Shown: positions 17,774 through 27,666, counted from the stretch's first letter. The stretch is 64,000 bases of DNA from Citrifermentans bremense (GCF_014218275.1 NZ_AP023213.1:1156001-1220000); one strand, 5' to 3'. The notes: generated from the sequence alone by a model not told the origin. Translations and numbers: made by a program.

Positions 17774-19924
17774 ATGATAAGACTCAACGACATACTGGAG
17801 AAGGTCGCCTCCTACAACCCCGGCTGCGACCTGGATCTGCTCCGCAAGGCCTACGTCTTCTGCGCCAAGGTGCACCAGGGGCAGACCCGGCTCTCGGGCG
17901 AGCCGTACCTGATCCACCCCATGGAGGTGGCCGGGATACTCGCGGACCTGCGTCTGGACCTTCCAGCCGTGGTCACCGGGCTTTTGCACGACACGGTCGA
18001 GGACACCCTGACGACACACGAGGAGCTGGAGTCGCTTTTCGGCGCCGAGGTGGCAAGGCTCGTCGACGGCGTCACCAAGATCGGCAAGATCCACTTCAAG
18101 ACCAAGGAGGAGAGCCAGGCGGAGAACTTCCGCAAGATGCTCCTCGCCATGGCCACCGACATCAGGGTCATCCTGGTGAAGCTCGCCGACCGCCTGCACA
18201 ACATGCGCACCCTGCAGTACCAGCCCGAGCCCAAGCAGCGCACCATTGCCAAGGAAACGCTCGACATCTACGCACCCATCGCCAACCGGCTCGGGATCTC
18301 CTGGGTCAAGGGGGAGCTGGAGGACCTGTCCTTCCGCTACCTGGAGCCCCAGCTCTACTACGACCTGGCCGGCAAGGTGGCGAAGAAGAAACAGGAGCGC
18401 GAGAGCTACGTCACGACGGTGAAGGAGATCATCAAGAAGCAGCTGGAGGAGCACGGCATCAAGGGGGACGTCTCCGGGCGCTCGAAGCATCTCTACTCCA
18501 TCTACCGCAAGATGCAGAGCCGCAACGTCGACATAGACGAGATCTACGACCTGATCGCGATCCGCGTCTCGGTGGACGACATCCGCGAGTGCTACGAGGT
18601 TTTGGGGGTCATCCATTCCACCTGGAAGCCTATCCCCGGGCGCTTCAAAGACTACATCGCCATGCCCAAGGGGAACATGTACCAGTCGCTGCACACGACG
18701 GTGATCGGTCCCTACGGAGAGCGCATGGAGGTGCAGATCCGCACCTTCGAGATGCACCGCGTGGCGGAATCGGGGATCGCGGCGCACTGGAAGTACAAGG
18801 AAGGGAAGGGGTACGACGACAAGGACGTCAAGCGCTTCACCTGGATCAGGCAGCTCCTCGAATGGCAGCAGGAACTGGACGACTCCAAGGAGTTCATGGA
18901 CACGGTCAAGGTCGAGCTCTTCCCGGAGGACGTCTTCATCTTCACCCCGAAAGGGGACGTGAAGGGTTTCCCCAAGGGGTCGACCCCCATCGACTTTGCC
19001 TACTCGGTCCACACCGACGTGGGGCACCGCTGCGTCGGCGCCAAGGTGAACGGCAAGCTGGTCCCGCTCAAGTACGAGCTGAAGACTGGCGACATCGTAG
19101 AGGTGATCACCTCGCCGCACCACACCCCCTCCAAGGACTGGCTGAAGATAGTCAAGAGCTCCCGCGCGCGCAACAAGATCCGGGCCTGGGTGAAGACCGA
19201 GGAGCGGATGCGGAGCATCACGCTTGGGCGCGAGATCTGCGAGAAGGAGTTCCGCCGCTTCTCGCTCAACTTCGGCAAGCTGCAAAAGGCAGGCGAGCTG
19301 AAGAAGGTGGCCCAGGAGTTCGGCTTCATCGCCGAGGACGACCTGATGGCGTCGGTTGGCTACGGCAAGCTCTCGGTGAACCAGATCCTCTCCAAGCTGG
19401 TTCCCGCCGACAAACTCGACGCCGCCAAGGAGCAGAAGGAAACGCGGATCGGGAAGGTGATCGAGAAGCTGAAGGGGAAATCCTCATCGGCGATCCAGAT
19501 CAGCGGCGTGGAAGACGTGCTGGTGCGCTTCGGCAAGTGCTGCAACCCGCTTCCCGGCGACGAGATCACCGGCTTCATCACCCGCGGGCGCGGGGTCACC
19601 GTGCACACGGCGGACTGCCCCTTCGCCTTGGCGCTGGAGCCCGAGCGTCGCATCGATGTAGCCTGGAACAAGGGGAGAAAGAGCGCGCTCCCGGTCAAGA
19701 TCCGCGTCGTCTGCAACGACGAGAAGGGGATCCTGGCCAACATCGCCACCGCCATCACCAACTGCGAGGCGAACATATCCAGCGCCTCAATCCAGAGCAC
19801 CCTCGACAAGCGGGGTGAGAACCTCTTCGAGGTGGACGTGACCGACCTCGACCACCTGAAGAAGGTCTTCGCCGCCATCATGAAGGTCAAGGGGGTCATC
19901 AAGGTGGAAAGGCTGAAAAGCTAG
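17774..19924 (+). CDS. rsh: Bifunctional (p)ppGpp synthetase/hydrolase (RelA/SpoT homolog)
   Basis: 716 aa. HD hydrolase domain (LLHDTVEDT; AVKIADRLHN-like LVKLADRLHNMRT), synthetase domain (GRSKHLYSIYRKM, DLIAIRV, QSLHTTVIGPYG), TGS domain (VFIFTPKGDV, FAYSVHTDVGHRCVGAKVNG) and a C-terminal ACT domain. The HD motif looks intact, so both activities are expected. ATG at 17774 opens at MIRLNDILEKV, the normal family start; an upstream in-frame start at 17735 would add a poorly conserved stretch. It follows rpoZ as in many bacteria. Confidence 0.95.
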   Translation: MIRLNDILEKVASYNPGCDLDLLRKAYVFCAKVHQGQTRLSGEPYLIHPMEVAGILADLRLDLPAVVTGLLHDTVEDTLTTHEELESLFGAEVARLVDGVTKIGKIHFKTKEESQAENFRKMLLAMATDIRVILVKLADRLHNMRTLQYQPEPKQRTIAKETLDIYAPIANRLGISWVKGELEDLSFRYLEPQLYYDLAGKVAKKKQERESYVTTVKEIIKKQLEEHGIKGDVSGRSKHLYSIYRKMQSRNVDIDEIYDLIAIRVSVDDIRECYEVLGVIHSTWKPIPGRFKDYIAMPKGNMYQSLHTTVIGPYGERMEVQIRTFEMHRVAESGIAAHWKYKEGKGYDDKDVKRFTWIRQLLEWQQELDDSKEFMDTVKVELFPEDVFIFTPKGDVKGFPKGSTPIDFAYSVHTDVGHRCVGAKVNGKLVPLKYELKTGDIVEVITSPHHTPSKDWLKIVKSSRARNKIRAWVKTEERMRSITLGREICEKEFRRFSLNFGKLQKAGELKKVAQEFGFIAEDDLMASVGYGKLSVNQILSKLVPADKLDAAKEQKETRIGKVIEKLKGKSSSAIQISGVEDVLVRFGKCCNPLPGDEITGFITRGRGVTVHTADCPFALALEPERRIDVAWNKGRKSALPVKIRVVCNDEKGILANIATAITNCEANISSASIQSTLDKRGENLFEVDVTDLDHLKKVFAAIMKVKGVIKVERLKS

Positions 19925-19956
19925 GAAAAACATACAGGAGCAGCAAGGGGGAGAGC

Positions 19957-20340
19957 ATGAAAAAGGAGATCATCGTGACGGACCAGGCGCCCAAGGCGAT
20001 CGGTCCTTATTCCCAGGGTGTGAAGGCGGGAGGGTTCCTCTTTCTTTCCGGGGCCATCGCGCTCGACCCGGCATCGGGGGAGATAGTCAAGGGGGGGATC
20101 GTCGCCGAGACCGAGCAGGTGATGAAGAATATCGGCGCGCTCTTGGATGCGGCCGGCGTAGGCTTTGGCGACGTAGTGAAGACCGTGATCTACCTGGCCG
20201 ACATGGGCGATTTCGCCACGGTGAACGGGATCTACGGCCGCTTCTTCGAGGCAGCGGCTCCGGCACGGGTCACCGTCGAGGTGAAGGGGCTGCCGCGCGG
20301 CGCGCTGGTCGAGATCGAGGTGACTGCCCTCTGCGGCTAG
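19957..20340 (+). CDS. ridA: RidA family enamine/imine deaminase
   Basis: 127 aa. IGPYSQGVKAGGFLFLSGAIALDP at the N-terminus and PARVTVEVKGLPRGALVEIE with the conserved active-site arginine near the C-terminus. Hydrolyses reactive 2-aminoacrylate-type intermediates made by PLP enzymes. It starts 32 bp after rsh with a GGGGGAGAG ribosome site and ends at a bidirectional terminator. Confidence 0.95.
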   Translation: MKKEIIVTDQAPKAIGPYSQGVKAGGFLFLSGAIALDPASGEIVKGGIVAETEQVMKNIGALLDAAGVGFGDVVKTVIYLADMGDFATVNGIYGRFFEAAAPARVTVEVKGLPRGALVEIEVTALCG

Positions 20341-20358
20341 ATTGCCGGCAGGCAAAAA

Positions 20359-20392
20359 TAAAGCCGCGGACGCATCGAGCGCCGCGGCTTTA
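20359..20392. terminator. Bidirectional terminator between ridA and rpmB
   Basis: Perfect 11-bp stem TAAAGCCGCGG / CCGCGGCTTTA with A/T flanks on both sides; serves ridA (+) and rpmB (-). Confidence 0.88.
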
Positions 20393-20412
20393 ATTGCTTT
20401 GCGGAAGATCTA

Positions 20413-20604
20413 CTAGAGGGCCTTGGTGACGTGACCGGAGCGGATGCAGCGGGTGCAGACCTTGATGCTCCTGACGGTACCGTTTTTAACGGCCTTGATC
20501 TTCTGCAGGTTCGGGCGCCAGATTTTGCTGGTCTTGTTGTTAGCGTGGCTGACATTATTCCCGAAGCTAGGGCCTTTACCGCAAATCTCGCATATTCTGG
20601 ACAT
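20413..20604 (-). CDS. rpmB: 50S ribosomal protein L28
   Basis: 63 aa. [25 protein letters not shown] start and [13 protein letters not shown]. Contains two CXXC pairs (CEIC, CTRC), so this is the zinc-ribbon form. Single gene, transcribed away from the ydcF-like gene from a clear promoter, with GGAGGG as ribosome site. Confidence 0.98.
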   Translation of the reverse strand: MSRICEICGKGPSFGNNVSHANNKTSKIWRPNLQKIKAVKNGTVRSIKVCTRCIRSGHVTKAL

Positions 20605-20639
20605 TTCTTTCTACCCTCCGGTGGTTACTGAAGTCGTAA

Positions 20640-20668
20640 TTAATAGCAGAGTCGCACTTTCGATGCAA
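20640..20668 (-). promoter_or_regulatory. rpmB promoter
   Basis: On the minus strand: TTGCAT (20668-20663), 17-bp spacer, TATTAA (20645-20640), 36 bp upstream of the rpmB ATG. Confidence 0.75.
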
Positions 20669-20710
20669 GCAAAAAGTGGCGCACACTGCGCTTTTTTCGG
20701 GTGCTAAATC

Positions 20711-21301
20711 ATGGCTTTATTGAAAGGGCTGTTTTCGCTCATGGTGCTGATCCTGATCGTGCTGAGCGTTTTGTTCGTGGATTTCGTCTATAAGACCTTT
20801 TCGCTGCCGCAGCGCGACGTCAAAGCCGACGCCATCGTGGTGTTGACCGGCGGCCGCGGCCGGGTCGAGGAAGGGATCAAGCTGTACCGCGCCGGCCAGG
20901 GGAAGCTCCTCTTTCTCATCGGTGTCGACCCGTTGGTGAAAAAGCACGAGCTCTACCAGGGGGCGGGGGCGGAGAACGTCTATCTGGAGAAGACGTCGAG
21001 GAACACCCTGGAGAACGCCATCTACGCCCGGGACATGATCATGAAGCACAAGGTGAACTCCATCAAGCTGATCACCTCGCGCTACCACATGAAGCGCTCC
21101 ACCATCCTGTTCCGTAACGCGCTCCCCAAGGACGTCGCCATCTACCCCCATCCGGTCGATTCCAGCAACCTGAAGGAGGAGTGGTGGAACCACAAGGGGA
21201 GCTTCAAGCTCCTCTTCTCCGAGTTCTACAAGTACTGCATCCTGCGGCTCTTCTTCCTCTTCGCGCCCGGCGAGCTGAGGCCGATCCCTATAACCAATTG
21301 A
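20711..21301 (+). CDS. YdcF family (DUF218) membrane-anchored protein
   Basis: 196 aa. One N-terminal membrane helix (about residues 8-28) then a DUF218 domain: ADAIVVLTGGRGRVEEGIKLY, SRNTLENA and LITSRYHMKRS. Related proteins (ElyC/SanA/YdcF) act in envelope or peptidoglycan homeostasis in E. coli. The stop codon falls inside an AATTGACAATT-type repeat. No clear ribosome site precedes the ATG. Confidence 0.82.
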   Translation: MALLKGLFSLMVLILIVLSVLFVDFVYKTFSLPQRDVKADAIVVLTGGRGRVEEGIKLYRAGQGKLLFLIGVDPLVKKHELYQGAGAENVYLEKTSRNTLENAIYARDMIMKHKVNSIKLITSRYHMKRSTILFRNALPKDVAIYPHPVDSSNLKEEWWNHKGSFKLLFSEFYKYCILRLFFLFAPGELRPIPITN

Positions 21302-21326
21302 CAATTGACGATTGACAATTGACAAC
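21295..21326 (+). repeat. AATTGAC tandem repeat, left arm
   Basis: Three degenerate copies of CAATTGACAATTGAC-type units. The opposite-orientation arm is at 21448-21480, and a terminator hairpin lies between. The ydcF-like stop codon is within this arm. Confidence 0.8.
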
Positions 21327-21371
21327 GAAACCCGAGATTGCCGGCTCAACTCTCTGTACGATAACAGCTGC

Positions 21372-21415
21372 AAAAAAAGGCGCCTGACAGATTAACTGTG
21401 TCAAGGCGCCTTTTA
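21372..21415. terminator. Bidirectional terminator between ydcF-like gene and metG
   Basis: AAAAGGCGCCTGACA pairs with TGTCAAGGCGCCTTTT (one bulge), A-tract on one side and T-tract on the other. Confidence 0.88.
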
Positions 21416-21447
21416 GTTCGTTGATATGTGTAGGGCTGAGGTTTGTA

Positions 21448-21480
21448 ATTGTCAATTATCAATTGTCAATTATCAATTGG
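21448..21480 (-). repeat. AATTGAC tandem repeat, right (inverted) arm
   Basis: ATTGTCAATTATCAATTGTC-type units, the reverse complement of the arm at 21295-21326. Confidence 0.8.
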
Positions 21481-21489
21481 GTCTAGGGT

Positions 21490-23019
21490 TTACTCCGCTT
21501 TTTCCTCGATCCTGGGGAAGAGCGCCTCGGCCTTGGCGATCGGGGTGCCGGGCTTGAGGCCGCCCCAGGCAAGGTCGCTGGCTTCGGGCGCCTGCGTGCA
21601 ACCGAGACAGCAAAGCCCCTTCTCGGAGGTCTTGGGCATGAAGGCGGAGAGAAGTGAGTAGACCACCCTCTGCGACTCCAGCATATAGTACATGACGGTC
21701 GCCAGGCGCTCCCTTTTCTCCGGGTCCTTGGCGAGGGTCCAGGGGGCGGTCTCGTCGATGTACTTGTTGCCGGCTGAGATGACCTCCCAGATAGCCTGCA
21801 GCGCGCGGCTGAAGGCGAGGTCCTCGATGAAGCCGTCCACCTGCTCGATCATGGCGACGGTCTTCTCGCGGTAGGCCGCGTCCAGCTCGGTCTCCTCGCC
21901 GGGGGCCTGCAGCACGCCGCCGAAGTATTTCCCCAGCATCGCGGTGGAGCGGTTCAACAGGTTCCCCAGGTCGTTGGCAAGGTCCGAGTTGATCCTGTGG
22001 ACGAGCGCCTGGTGCGAGAAGTCGCCGTCCAGACCAAAGGGGACCTCCCGCAGCAGGAAGTAGCGCACCGCGTCCACCCCGTACTTGTCGACCAGCATGT
22101 TGGGCTCGACCACGTTCTGCAGGCTCTTGCTCATCTTCTGCCCTTCGACGGTCCACCAGCCGTGGGCGAACACCTTCTTGGGGATCGGGAGCCCGGCCGC
22201 CATCAGGAAGGTGGGCCAGTAGACGGTGTGGAACCTGAGGATGTCCTTGCCGATCAGGTGCACGTCGCAGGGCCAGTATTTGCCGAAGTTACCAGCTTCG
22301 TCGGGGTAGCCGAGCGCGGTGATGTAGTTCGTGAGCGCGTCGAACCAGACGTAGACCACGTGCTTGTCGTTGCCCGGGACCGGAATCCCCCACTGGAAGG
22401 TGGTGCGGGATACGGAGAGGTCGCGCAGTCCCTCCTTGACGAAGGAGATGATCTCGTTCCGGCGGCTTTTCGGCTGGATGAAGTCGGGGTTCGCCTCGAT
22501 GTGGGCCAGGAGCTGGTCCTGGTACTTGCTCATCCTGAAGAAGTACGATTCCTCCTTGAGCTTCTCGGTCGGACGGTTGCAGTCGGGGCACTTGTAGTCG
22601 ATCAACTGGGTCTCGGTCCAGAAGGTCTCGCACGGGGTGCAGTACCAGTCCTCGTATTCCCCGAGGTAGATGTCCCCTTTCTCCATCACCCTCTCGAAGA
22701 GCACCGATACCCCTTTCTTGTGGCGCTCCTGGGTGGTCCTGATGAAGTCGGTGTTGGAGATCTCCAGCTTCTCCCAAAGCGACTGGAAGCGCTTCATGAC
22801 GCGGTCGGCTAATTCCAGCGGGGTCTCGCCGGCGGCGATGGCCGCCTTCTCCACCTTTTGCCCGTGCTCGTCGGTGCCGGTCAGGAAGAAGACGTCGAAG
22901 CCCTTGAGCCGCTTGTAGCGCGCCAGCACGTCAGCCGCCAGCGTGGTGTAGGCGTGGCCTATGTGCGGGACGTCGTTTACGTAGTAGATGGGGGTGGTGA
23001 CGTAGTAGGCGGGCTTCAT
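21490..23019 (-). CDS. metG: Methionyl-tRNA synthetase
   Basis: 509 aa from ATG at 23019 (MKPAYYVTTPIYYVNDVPHIGHAYT). HIGH motif HIGH near residue 18, zinc-knuckle cysteines (CTPCE, CPDC), KMSKS loop (GQKMSKSLQN), anticodon-binding helical domain and the end SDLAWGGLKPGTPIAKAEALFPRIE. It lacks the C-terminal tRNA-binding (EMAP) domain. The start overlaps the ricT stop by 4 bp, so translation is coupled. The frame stays open upstream of 23019 but that part is ricT read in another frame. Confidence 0.96.
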   Translation of the reverse strand: MKPAYYVTTPIYYVNDVPHIGHAYTTLAADVLARYKRLKGFDVFFLTGTDEHGQKVEKAAIAAGETPLELADRVMKRFQSLWEKLEISNTDFIRTTQERHKKGVSVLFERVMEKGDIYLGEYEDWYCTPCETFWTETQLIDYKCPDCNRPTEKLKEESYFFRMSKYQDQLLAHIEANPDFIQPKSRRNEIISFVKEGLRDLSVSRTTFQWGIPVPGNDKHVVYVWFDALTNYITALGYPDEAGNFGKYWPCDVHLIGKDILRFHTVYWPTFLMAAGLPIPKKVFAHGWWTVEGQKMSKSLQNVVEPNMLVDKYGVDAVRYFLLREVPFGLDGDFSHQALVHRINSDLANDLGNLLNRSTAMLGKYFGGVLQAPGEETELDAAYREKTVAMIEQVDGFIEDLAFSRALQAIWEVISAGNKYIDETAPWTLAKDPEKRERLATVMYYMLESQRVVYSLLSAFMPKTSEKGLCCLGCTQAPEASDLAWGGLKPGTPIAKAEALFPRIEEKAE

Positions 23020-23951
23020 TGTGGTTTCTCCTTTTTTCTTTCCTTGACGTCCTGGGGCCTGTTGCGGCGCTGCTTGCCGGCGCCCTGCGGGCCTTTGCCC
23101 TTGTCGCCCTGCTGCTCTCCCTTGCCCTGCGGCTTCTTGACGCGGTCGCTGACGTTCTCGGGGCTGATCTCGTCGCCGTTCAGCGTGACCATCGAGTCGT
23201 CTCCGGTCCTGACGGTCACGGTCTGCTGCAAGACGTTCACCTTCACCACCTCGCCGTCGACGCAGCCGCACTGGACCCTCTTGCCGCACTTGGGGAGCCC
23301 CTTTCTGAGGCTGCAGTAGGTGTCGAACTCGTAGGAGAGGCAGCAAAGGAGCCTGCCGCACTGCCCGGAGATCTTGCTCGGGTTGAGCGCCAGGTTCTGC
23401 TCCTTGGCCATCTTCACCGAGACCGGCTCGAACTCGCGCAGGTAGGAGGAGCAGCAGAGTTCGCGCCCGCAGATCCCGATCCCGCCCACCATCTTCGACT
23501 CGTCCCTGACGCCGATCTGGCGCATCTCGATCCTGGTGTGGAAGGCATGCGCCAGGTCCTTCACCAGTTCGCGGAAGTCGACCCGGCCGTCGGCGGTGAA
23601 GTAGAAGATCGCCTTGCTACCGTCGAAGAGGTACTCGACCCGAACGAGCTTCATGTCCATGCCCCGTTCCTTGATCCGGGTCAGGCAGAACTTGTGCGCT
23701 TCCTTCTCTTTTGCCGTGTTGGCCGCCAAGGTCGCCAGGTCGGCGGCCTCCGCCAGGCGTTGAATCTGCTTGATCCCCTCCGGGATCAGCGCGTCGTCCA
23801 CTTCGATCGGGCCTGCCACGACCTGCCCTATGCTTTTGCCGCGCTCGGTTTCCACGATGACGCGGTCGCCCGGCTTGACCGTGGTCTTGCCGAGGGCGAA
23901 GTCGTAGAGCTTGCCAGCTGTGTTGAATTGTATCCTTGCGATCTTAGCCAA
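23016..23951 (-). CDS. ricT: PSP1 domain protein (RicT/YaaT homolog)
   Basis: 311 aa. Core PSP1 domain with the cysteine-rich centre GICGRELCCSSYLREFEPVSVKM and GQCGRLLCCLSYEF, and FYFTADGRVDFRELVKDLA. In Bacillus RicT is part of the Fe-S Ric complex acting on RNA processing. TTG at 23951 (MAKIARIQFNT) has GGAGG at 6-nt spacing and matches the conserved family start; an ATG at 24056 would add 35 poorly conserved residues. The C-terminal 45 residues are a Gly/Lys/Gln-rich basic tail. Part of a tmk-holB-ricT-metG cluster. Confidence 0.9.
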   Translation of the reverse strand: MAKIARIQFNTAGKLYDFALGKTTVKPGDRVIVETERGKSIGQVVAGPIEVDDALIPEGIKQIQRLAEAADLATLAANTAKEKEAHKFCLTRIKERGMDMKLVRVEYLFDGSKAIFYFTADGRVDFRELVKDLAHAFHTRIEMRQIGVRDESKMVGGIGICGRELCCSSYLREFEPVSVKMAKEQNLALNPSKISGQCGRLLCCLSYEFDTYCSLRKGLPKCGKRVQCGCVDGEVVKVNVLQQTVTVRTGDDSMVTLNGDEISPENVSDRVKKPQGKGEQQGDKGKGPQGAGKQRRNRPQDVKERKKEKPQ

Positions 23952-24086
23952 AAAATCCTCCAAAAGAGAAACAGGGCTGAGAGTCCTGTCGTTTGCTGTG
24001 TCGGTACTGCTTTGCCCGCCTGCTAGCCGATGCCGGCGGTTCTGCTGCATCGTCAAGTTCCAATCGCTATCTGAAGCTGCCGCAAG

Positions 24087-25049
24087 CTAGCGCGCCGCAA
24101 GCTTCATGAAGAAAACCTCCAGGGCGAGCCGCGCGTTCACGTTGCGGGCGAGCATCCGGCGCATGTTCATCAACTGCTCGATCAGCTCCATCACCCGTAC
24201 CTCGCGGCAGCGGGACGCCTCCCGCTCCACCAGTAGCGCGAGGTCGGCGTTGGCCAGGGCCTCCGGGGTGGAGCGGTAGATCAGCACGTCCCTCAAGAAG
24301 GAGAGGAGCAGTTCCAAAAGCCCAGGAAGCCCCTCCTTGTCGGCGGCGAACTCCTCGGCCGCGGCAAAAACCTTGGCGATATCTTTCAGCTCCAGCGCCA
24401 GCACCCGCTCCAGGAACCTCACCCTTCCTTCGAGCACGCCGTCGGTGGCGATCTCGATCCCCCTTTTCAGGCTCCCGCCGCAAAGGGTAGCCGCCAGCCG
24501 CGCCGCTTGGGCCGGGAACTGATCCCTCACCAGGCGCTCCTCGATGAGCGCGGCCGGAAGGGGGTGAAAGGTGAGCGCCTGGCAGCGCGACAGGATGGTC
24601 TGCAGCACCGTCGAGCGCTCCGTGGTGATCAGGATCATCAGGGCGTTGCCCGGCGGCTCCTCCAGCGTCTTCAAAAGCGCGTTTCCGGAGGCGAGGTTGA
24701 ACTTGTCGGCCCCGTCGATGATGCACGCCTTCTTGGGGGCCTCGAAGGGTCGGTAGGAGAGCTCCTTTTGCAGCTCCCGCACCTGGTCTATCTTGATGAA
24801 CGCCCCGTCCGGCTCCAGCAGGTGCAGGTCCGGGTGCTGCCCCGAGGCGATCTTGCGGCAGGAGGAACAGACACCGCAGGCCTCGTCGCGGCCGCAGAAA
24901 ACCGCCTGCACGAAGGCCAGGGCGGTCTTCTTCTTCCCGCACCCCTCGATCCCGGAGAAGAGGTAGGCGTGGGAAACGCGGTTCATGGCGATGGAGCGCC
25001 TGAGCACGGATACGGCAAGATCCTGGCCGATTACCTCGGAAAAAGGCAT
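24087..25049 (-). CDS. holB: DNA polymerase III delta' subunit
   Basis: 320 aa. AAA+ clamp-loader fold: IGQDLAVSVLRRSI, P-loop variant FSGIEGCGKKKTA, four-cysteine zinc module (CGR..CGVCSSCRKI), DEXX-like IIDGADKFN and SRC motif LSRCQALTF. The P-loop reads GCGKKKT, degenerate as is common for delta'. Loads the beta clamp on DNA. Starts at ATG 25049, directly against the tmk stop. Confidence 0.93.
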   Translation of the reverse strand: MPFSEVIGQDLAVSVLRRSIAMNRVSHAYLFSGIEGCGKKKTALAFVQAVFCGRDEACGVCSSCRKIASGQHPDLHLLEPDGAFIKIDQVRELQKELSYRPFEAPKKACIIDGADKFNLASGNALLKTLEEPPGNALMILITTERSTVLQTILSRCQALTFHPLPAALIEERLVRDQFPAQAARLAATLCGGSLKRGIEIATDGVLEGRVRFLERVLALELKDIAKVFAAAEEFAADKEGLPGLLELLLSFLRDVLIYRSTPEALANADLALLVEREASRCREVRVMELIEQLMNMRRMLARNVNARLALEVFFMKLAAR

Positions 25050-25727
25050 CTAGCACCCTGCCTTGATCGGGGTGAGCCCCGCCCTGGAGAGGCTCTCAAT
25101 CCTCTGGCAAAGTGCTTCCTGCACGAGCAGTCCGGTCTGCTGTACGTCACCGGAACCGTCGACGACCACGAAGCGCTCCGCAAAGGCGGCGGCCAGGGTC
25201 AGATAGCCGTTGCGCACCTTTTGATGGAAGAGGAGCGACTCGCGCTCAAAGCGCTCCTCCTTGTCCCCGCTGGTCGCCTCGATCCGCGCCAGCGCGCGGG
25301 ACAGACCCACCTCCACCGGGCAGTCGATCAGCACGGTGAGCGCCGGTTGCACGCTCCCGGTGGCGAGCCTGTTCAGCTCCTCGATGACGGCCAGGTCGAG
25401 CCCCCTGCCGTGCCCCTGGTAGGCCACGGTAGCGTCGGTAAAGCGGTCGCAAAGAACGGTCTCGCCGCGCTCAAGCGCCGGCACGATCACTTCCTGCACG
25501 TGCTGCGCCCGGGCCGCGGCGTAAAGAAGCAGTTCCGCCAAGGGTGTGATGGCGCTGTTTTTCGCATCCAGCAGGATGGCGCGCATCTGGTCTGCAACCG
25601 GGCAGCCCCCCGGCTCGCGGGTCACGGTCACCTTTTCGCCCATCGCCTCGAGGCGTTCCTTCAAAAGCCTCAACTGGGTCGTCTTGCCGCACCCTTCTAT
25701 ACCTTCAAATGTAATGAAAAAGCCCAT
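25050..25727 (-). CDS. tmk: Thymidylate kinase
   Basis: 225 aa. P-loop FEGIEGCGKTTQ, TREPGG (DRX-type binding motif TREPGGCPVADQMR), DRFTDATVAYQG and a lid region with several arginines. Makes dTDP from dTMP. First gene of the tmk-holB-(ricT-metG) group; adjacent to holB with no gap. Confidence 0.96.
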   Translation of the reverse strand: MGFFITFEGIEGCGKTTQLRLLKERLEAMGEKVTVTREPGGCPVADQMRAILLDAKNSAITPLAELLLYAAARAQHVQEVIVPALERGETVLCDRFTDATVAYQGHGRGLDLAVIEELNRLATGSVQPALTVLIDCPVEVGLSRALARIEATSGDKEERFERESLLFHQKVRNGYLTLAAAFAERFVVVDGSGDVQQTGLLVQEALCQRIESLSRAGLTPIKAGC

Positions 25728-26013
25728 AGCGCCGTTCTCATGATCCTTATAAAATCACTGAATTATAGGGGAGGGGTGATGAATATGCAACATATATCTG
25801 GGTTCAAAACCGCCCGGATGGCGCCTTGGCCGCAGATTTCGCACAGGTGCGTCGAGCCTTCCGACCGCGGGCTTCTGATGCTGCAGGCGACAGCTCGGAG
25901 AGATTTTAGACCGGCATGCCAACTTTCTGCTAAAGACAGCGACTGCATATGTCGAATGGGGACTGGAACATTAGTGAAGCGTTCTGGCGTACAAGTCCAA
26001 GGAGGAGCACAGC

Positions 26014-27666
26014 ATGTTCCAGACTATCAAGGCGAGATTGATTGCATTGGTTGCATTGACCGCCATCTTCATGACACTGATCGCGGTAAACAGCTTGATA
26101 GAGTTGCGACGCGAGAACGAGATAGCGAAGGTCATGTACCAGGAGAGCATGGTGGGCATGAACTACCTCGCCAAGGTGGGCGTGCTGATGCGGGAAAACA
26201 GGATACAACTGTTGCTGGCCATCCAGCACGACCCCTTGCTTGAGACAAGCAAGCTGCACGATCATCCCGTGACGCTGCACCTCGATCCGGTGAAAAAGAA
26301 CATAGAGGAGATCACGAAGATCTGGGCTGCGCATGTAAAACTGATGGACAAGAACGACCCGGAGGAGGCGAAACTTGCAGAGGAGTACGCGGCGAAGAGG
26401 GGGCAGTTCGTTAGGGAGGGGTTGAAGCCATGCATGGCTGCCGTCGAGGCGGGTGACTTTCATATGGCGGTGCTCGTCACCCTTTCGAAGATCAATCCTC
26501 TGGCGAAAGAGGCCACGGCATTGGCGGATAAGCTGGTCGACGCGCAGTACAAAAATGCAGGGATTCATTATAAAAAAGCCGAAGCTGCCTACCGTCGCTC
26601 GGTGACCACCACGATATCCCTGCTGGTGCTGACCATCGGGTTTGGAGCGGTAGTTGCCTTCTTCGTGATCCGCGGTATCACCCGCTCAAGCGGCAGGCTT
26701 GCGGAGGCAGTCGACCGCATGGCCGGGGGTGACCTTACGACCAGGATCGACGGGATGGCCAAGGACGAGATGGGGCGCATCGCCACCGCGTTCAACGCCA
26801 TGTCCGAAGCGTTTTGTGGCATGATCGACCAAGTCGCCCAGACTTCCGGACGCATAGCCACTGCTGCCTCCCAGGTCCACAGCACCTCGGAGGCGATGGC
26901 TGCCGGCGCCGAGCAGGTGGCGTCCCAGGCAACCACGGTCGCCACGGCCGGCGAGGAGATGTCGGCTACCTCGGGGGACATCGCGGTTAACTGTGGTATG
27001 GCGGCAGAGGCGTCACGTCATGCCAGTAGCCAGGCGACGGACGGCGCCGCGGTCGTGCAGGGCACGGTAACCATCATGAACCGCATCGCGGAGCGCGTGA
27101 AAAGCACCTCCACCACCATAGGAAGCCTGGGAGAGCGCTCGGACCAAATCGGAGCGATCATCGGAACCATTGAGGACATCGCCGACCAGACCAACCTGCT
27201 GGCGCTTAACGCCGCCATCGAGGCTGCCAGGGCGGGCGAGCAGGGGCGCGGTTTTGCCGTGGTCGCCGACGAGGTGCGTGCACTGGCTGAACGCACCACC
27301 CGCGCCACCCGCGAGATCGGCGACATGATCAAGGCGATCCAAAGCGAGACCAGGGCGGCCGTCGTGGCCATGGAAGAGAGCGTGCAAAACGTGGAAAGCG
27401 GGCGCGCCGAATCCGACCGTTCCGGCGCCTCCATCCAGGCGATACTCGATCAGATAGGTGAAGTCACCACCCAGATCAATCAGATCGCCACCGCGGCCGA
27501 GGAGCAGACCGCGACCACCAGTGAGATCAGCAACAACATGATGCAGATCACCGCAGTGGTCCAGGGGACCGCGCGTGGAGCCCATGAATCGGCGCAAGCC
27601 GCCCGCCAGTTGAGCCTGATCGCCGAGGACCTGCAGCGCATGGTGGGGCAGTTCAGGCTCCGCTAG
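26014..27666 (+). CDS. Methyl-accepting chemotaxis protein
   Basis: 550 aa. First membrane helix ~8-27, periplasmic four-helix-bundle sensor (~28-195), second helix ~197-220, HAMP domain (~220-275), then the signalling domain with the hairpin tip [32 protein letters not shown]. No C-terminal CheR-docking pentapeptide (ends QFRLR). ATG at 26014 follows AAGGAGGAG. The 286 bp upstream hold no gene. Ligand unknown; no che genes nearby. Confidence 0.95.
   Translation: MFQTIKARLIALVALTAIFMTLIAVNSLIELRRENEIAKVMYQESMVGMNYLAKVGVLMRENRIQLLLAIQHDPLLETSKLHDHPVTLHLDPVKKNIEEITKIWAAHVKLMDKNDPEEAKLAEEYAAKRGQFVREGLKPCMAAVEAGDFHMAVLVTLSKINPLAKEATALADKLVDAQYKNAGIHYKKAEAAYRRSVTTTISLLVLTIGFGAVVAFFVIRGITRSSGRLAEAVDRMAGGDLTTRIDGMAKDEMGRIATAFNAMSEAFCGMIDQVAQTSGRIATAASQVHSTSEAMAAGAEQVASQATTVATAGEEMSATSGDIAVNCGMAAEASRHASSQATDGAAVVQGTVTIMNRIAERVKSTSTTIGSLGERSDQIGAIIGTIEDIADQTNLLALNAAIEAARAGEQGRGFAVVADEVRALAERTTRATREIGDMIKAIQSETRAAVVAMEESVQNVESGRAESDRSGASIQAILDQIGEVTTQINQIATAAEEQTATTSEISNNMMQITAVVQGTARGAHESAQAARQLSLIAEDLQRMVGQFRLR

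Noticed and set aside
17756-19285. 509-aa minus-strand frame opposite rsh
   Set aside because: Antisense shadow rich in Leu/Val/Asp/His; rsh carries all expected motifs.
25728-26013. Possible sigma-28 (flagellar-type) promoter before the chemoreceptor (TAAAGACA...GTCGAAT)
   Set aside because: Only about half of the -10 positions fit the consensus, so not listed as a feature.
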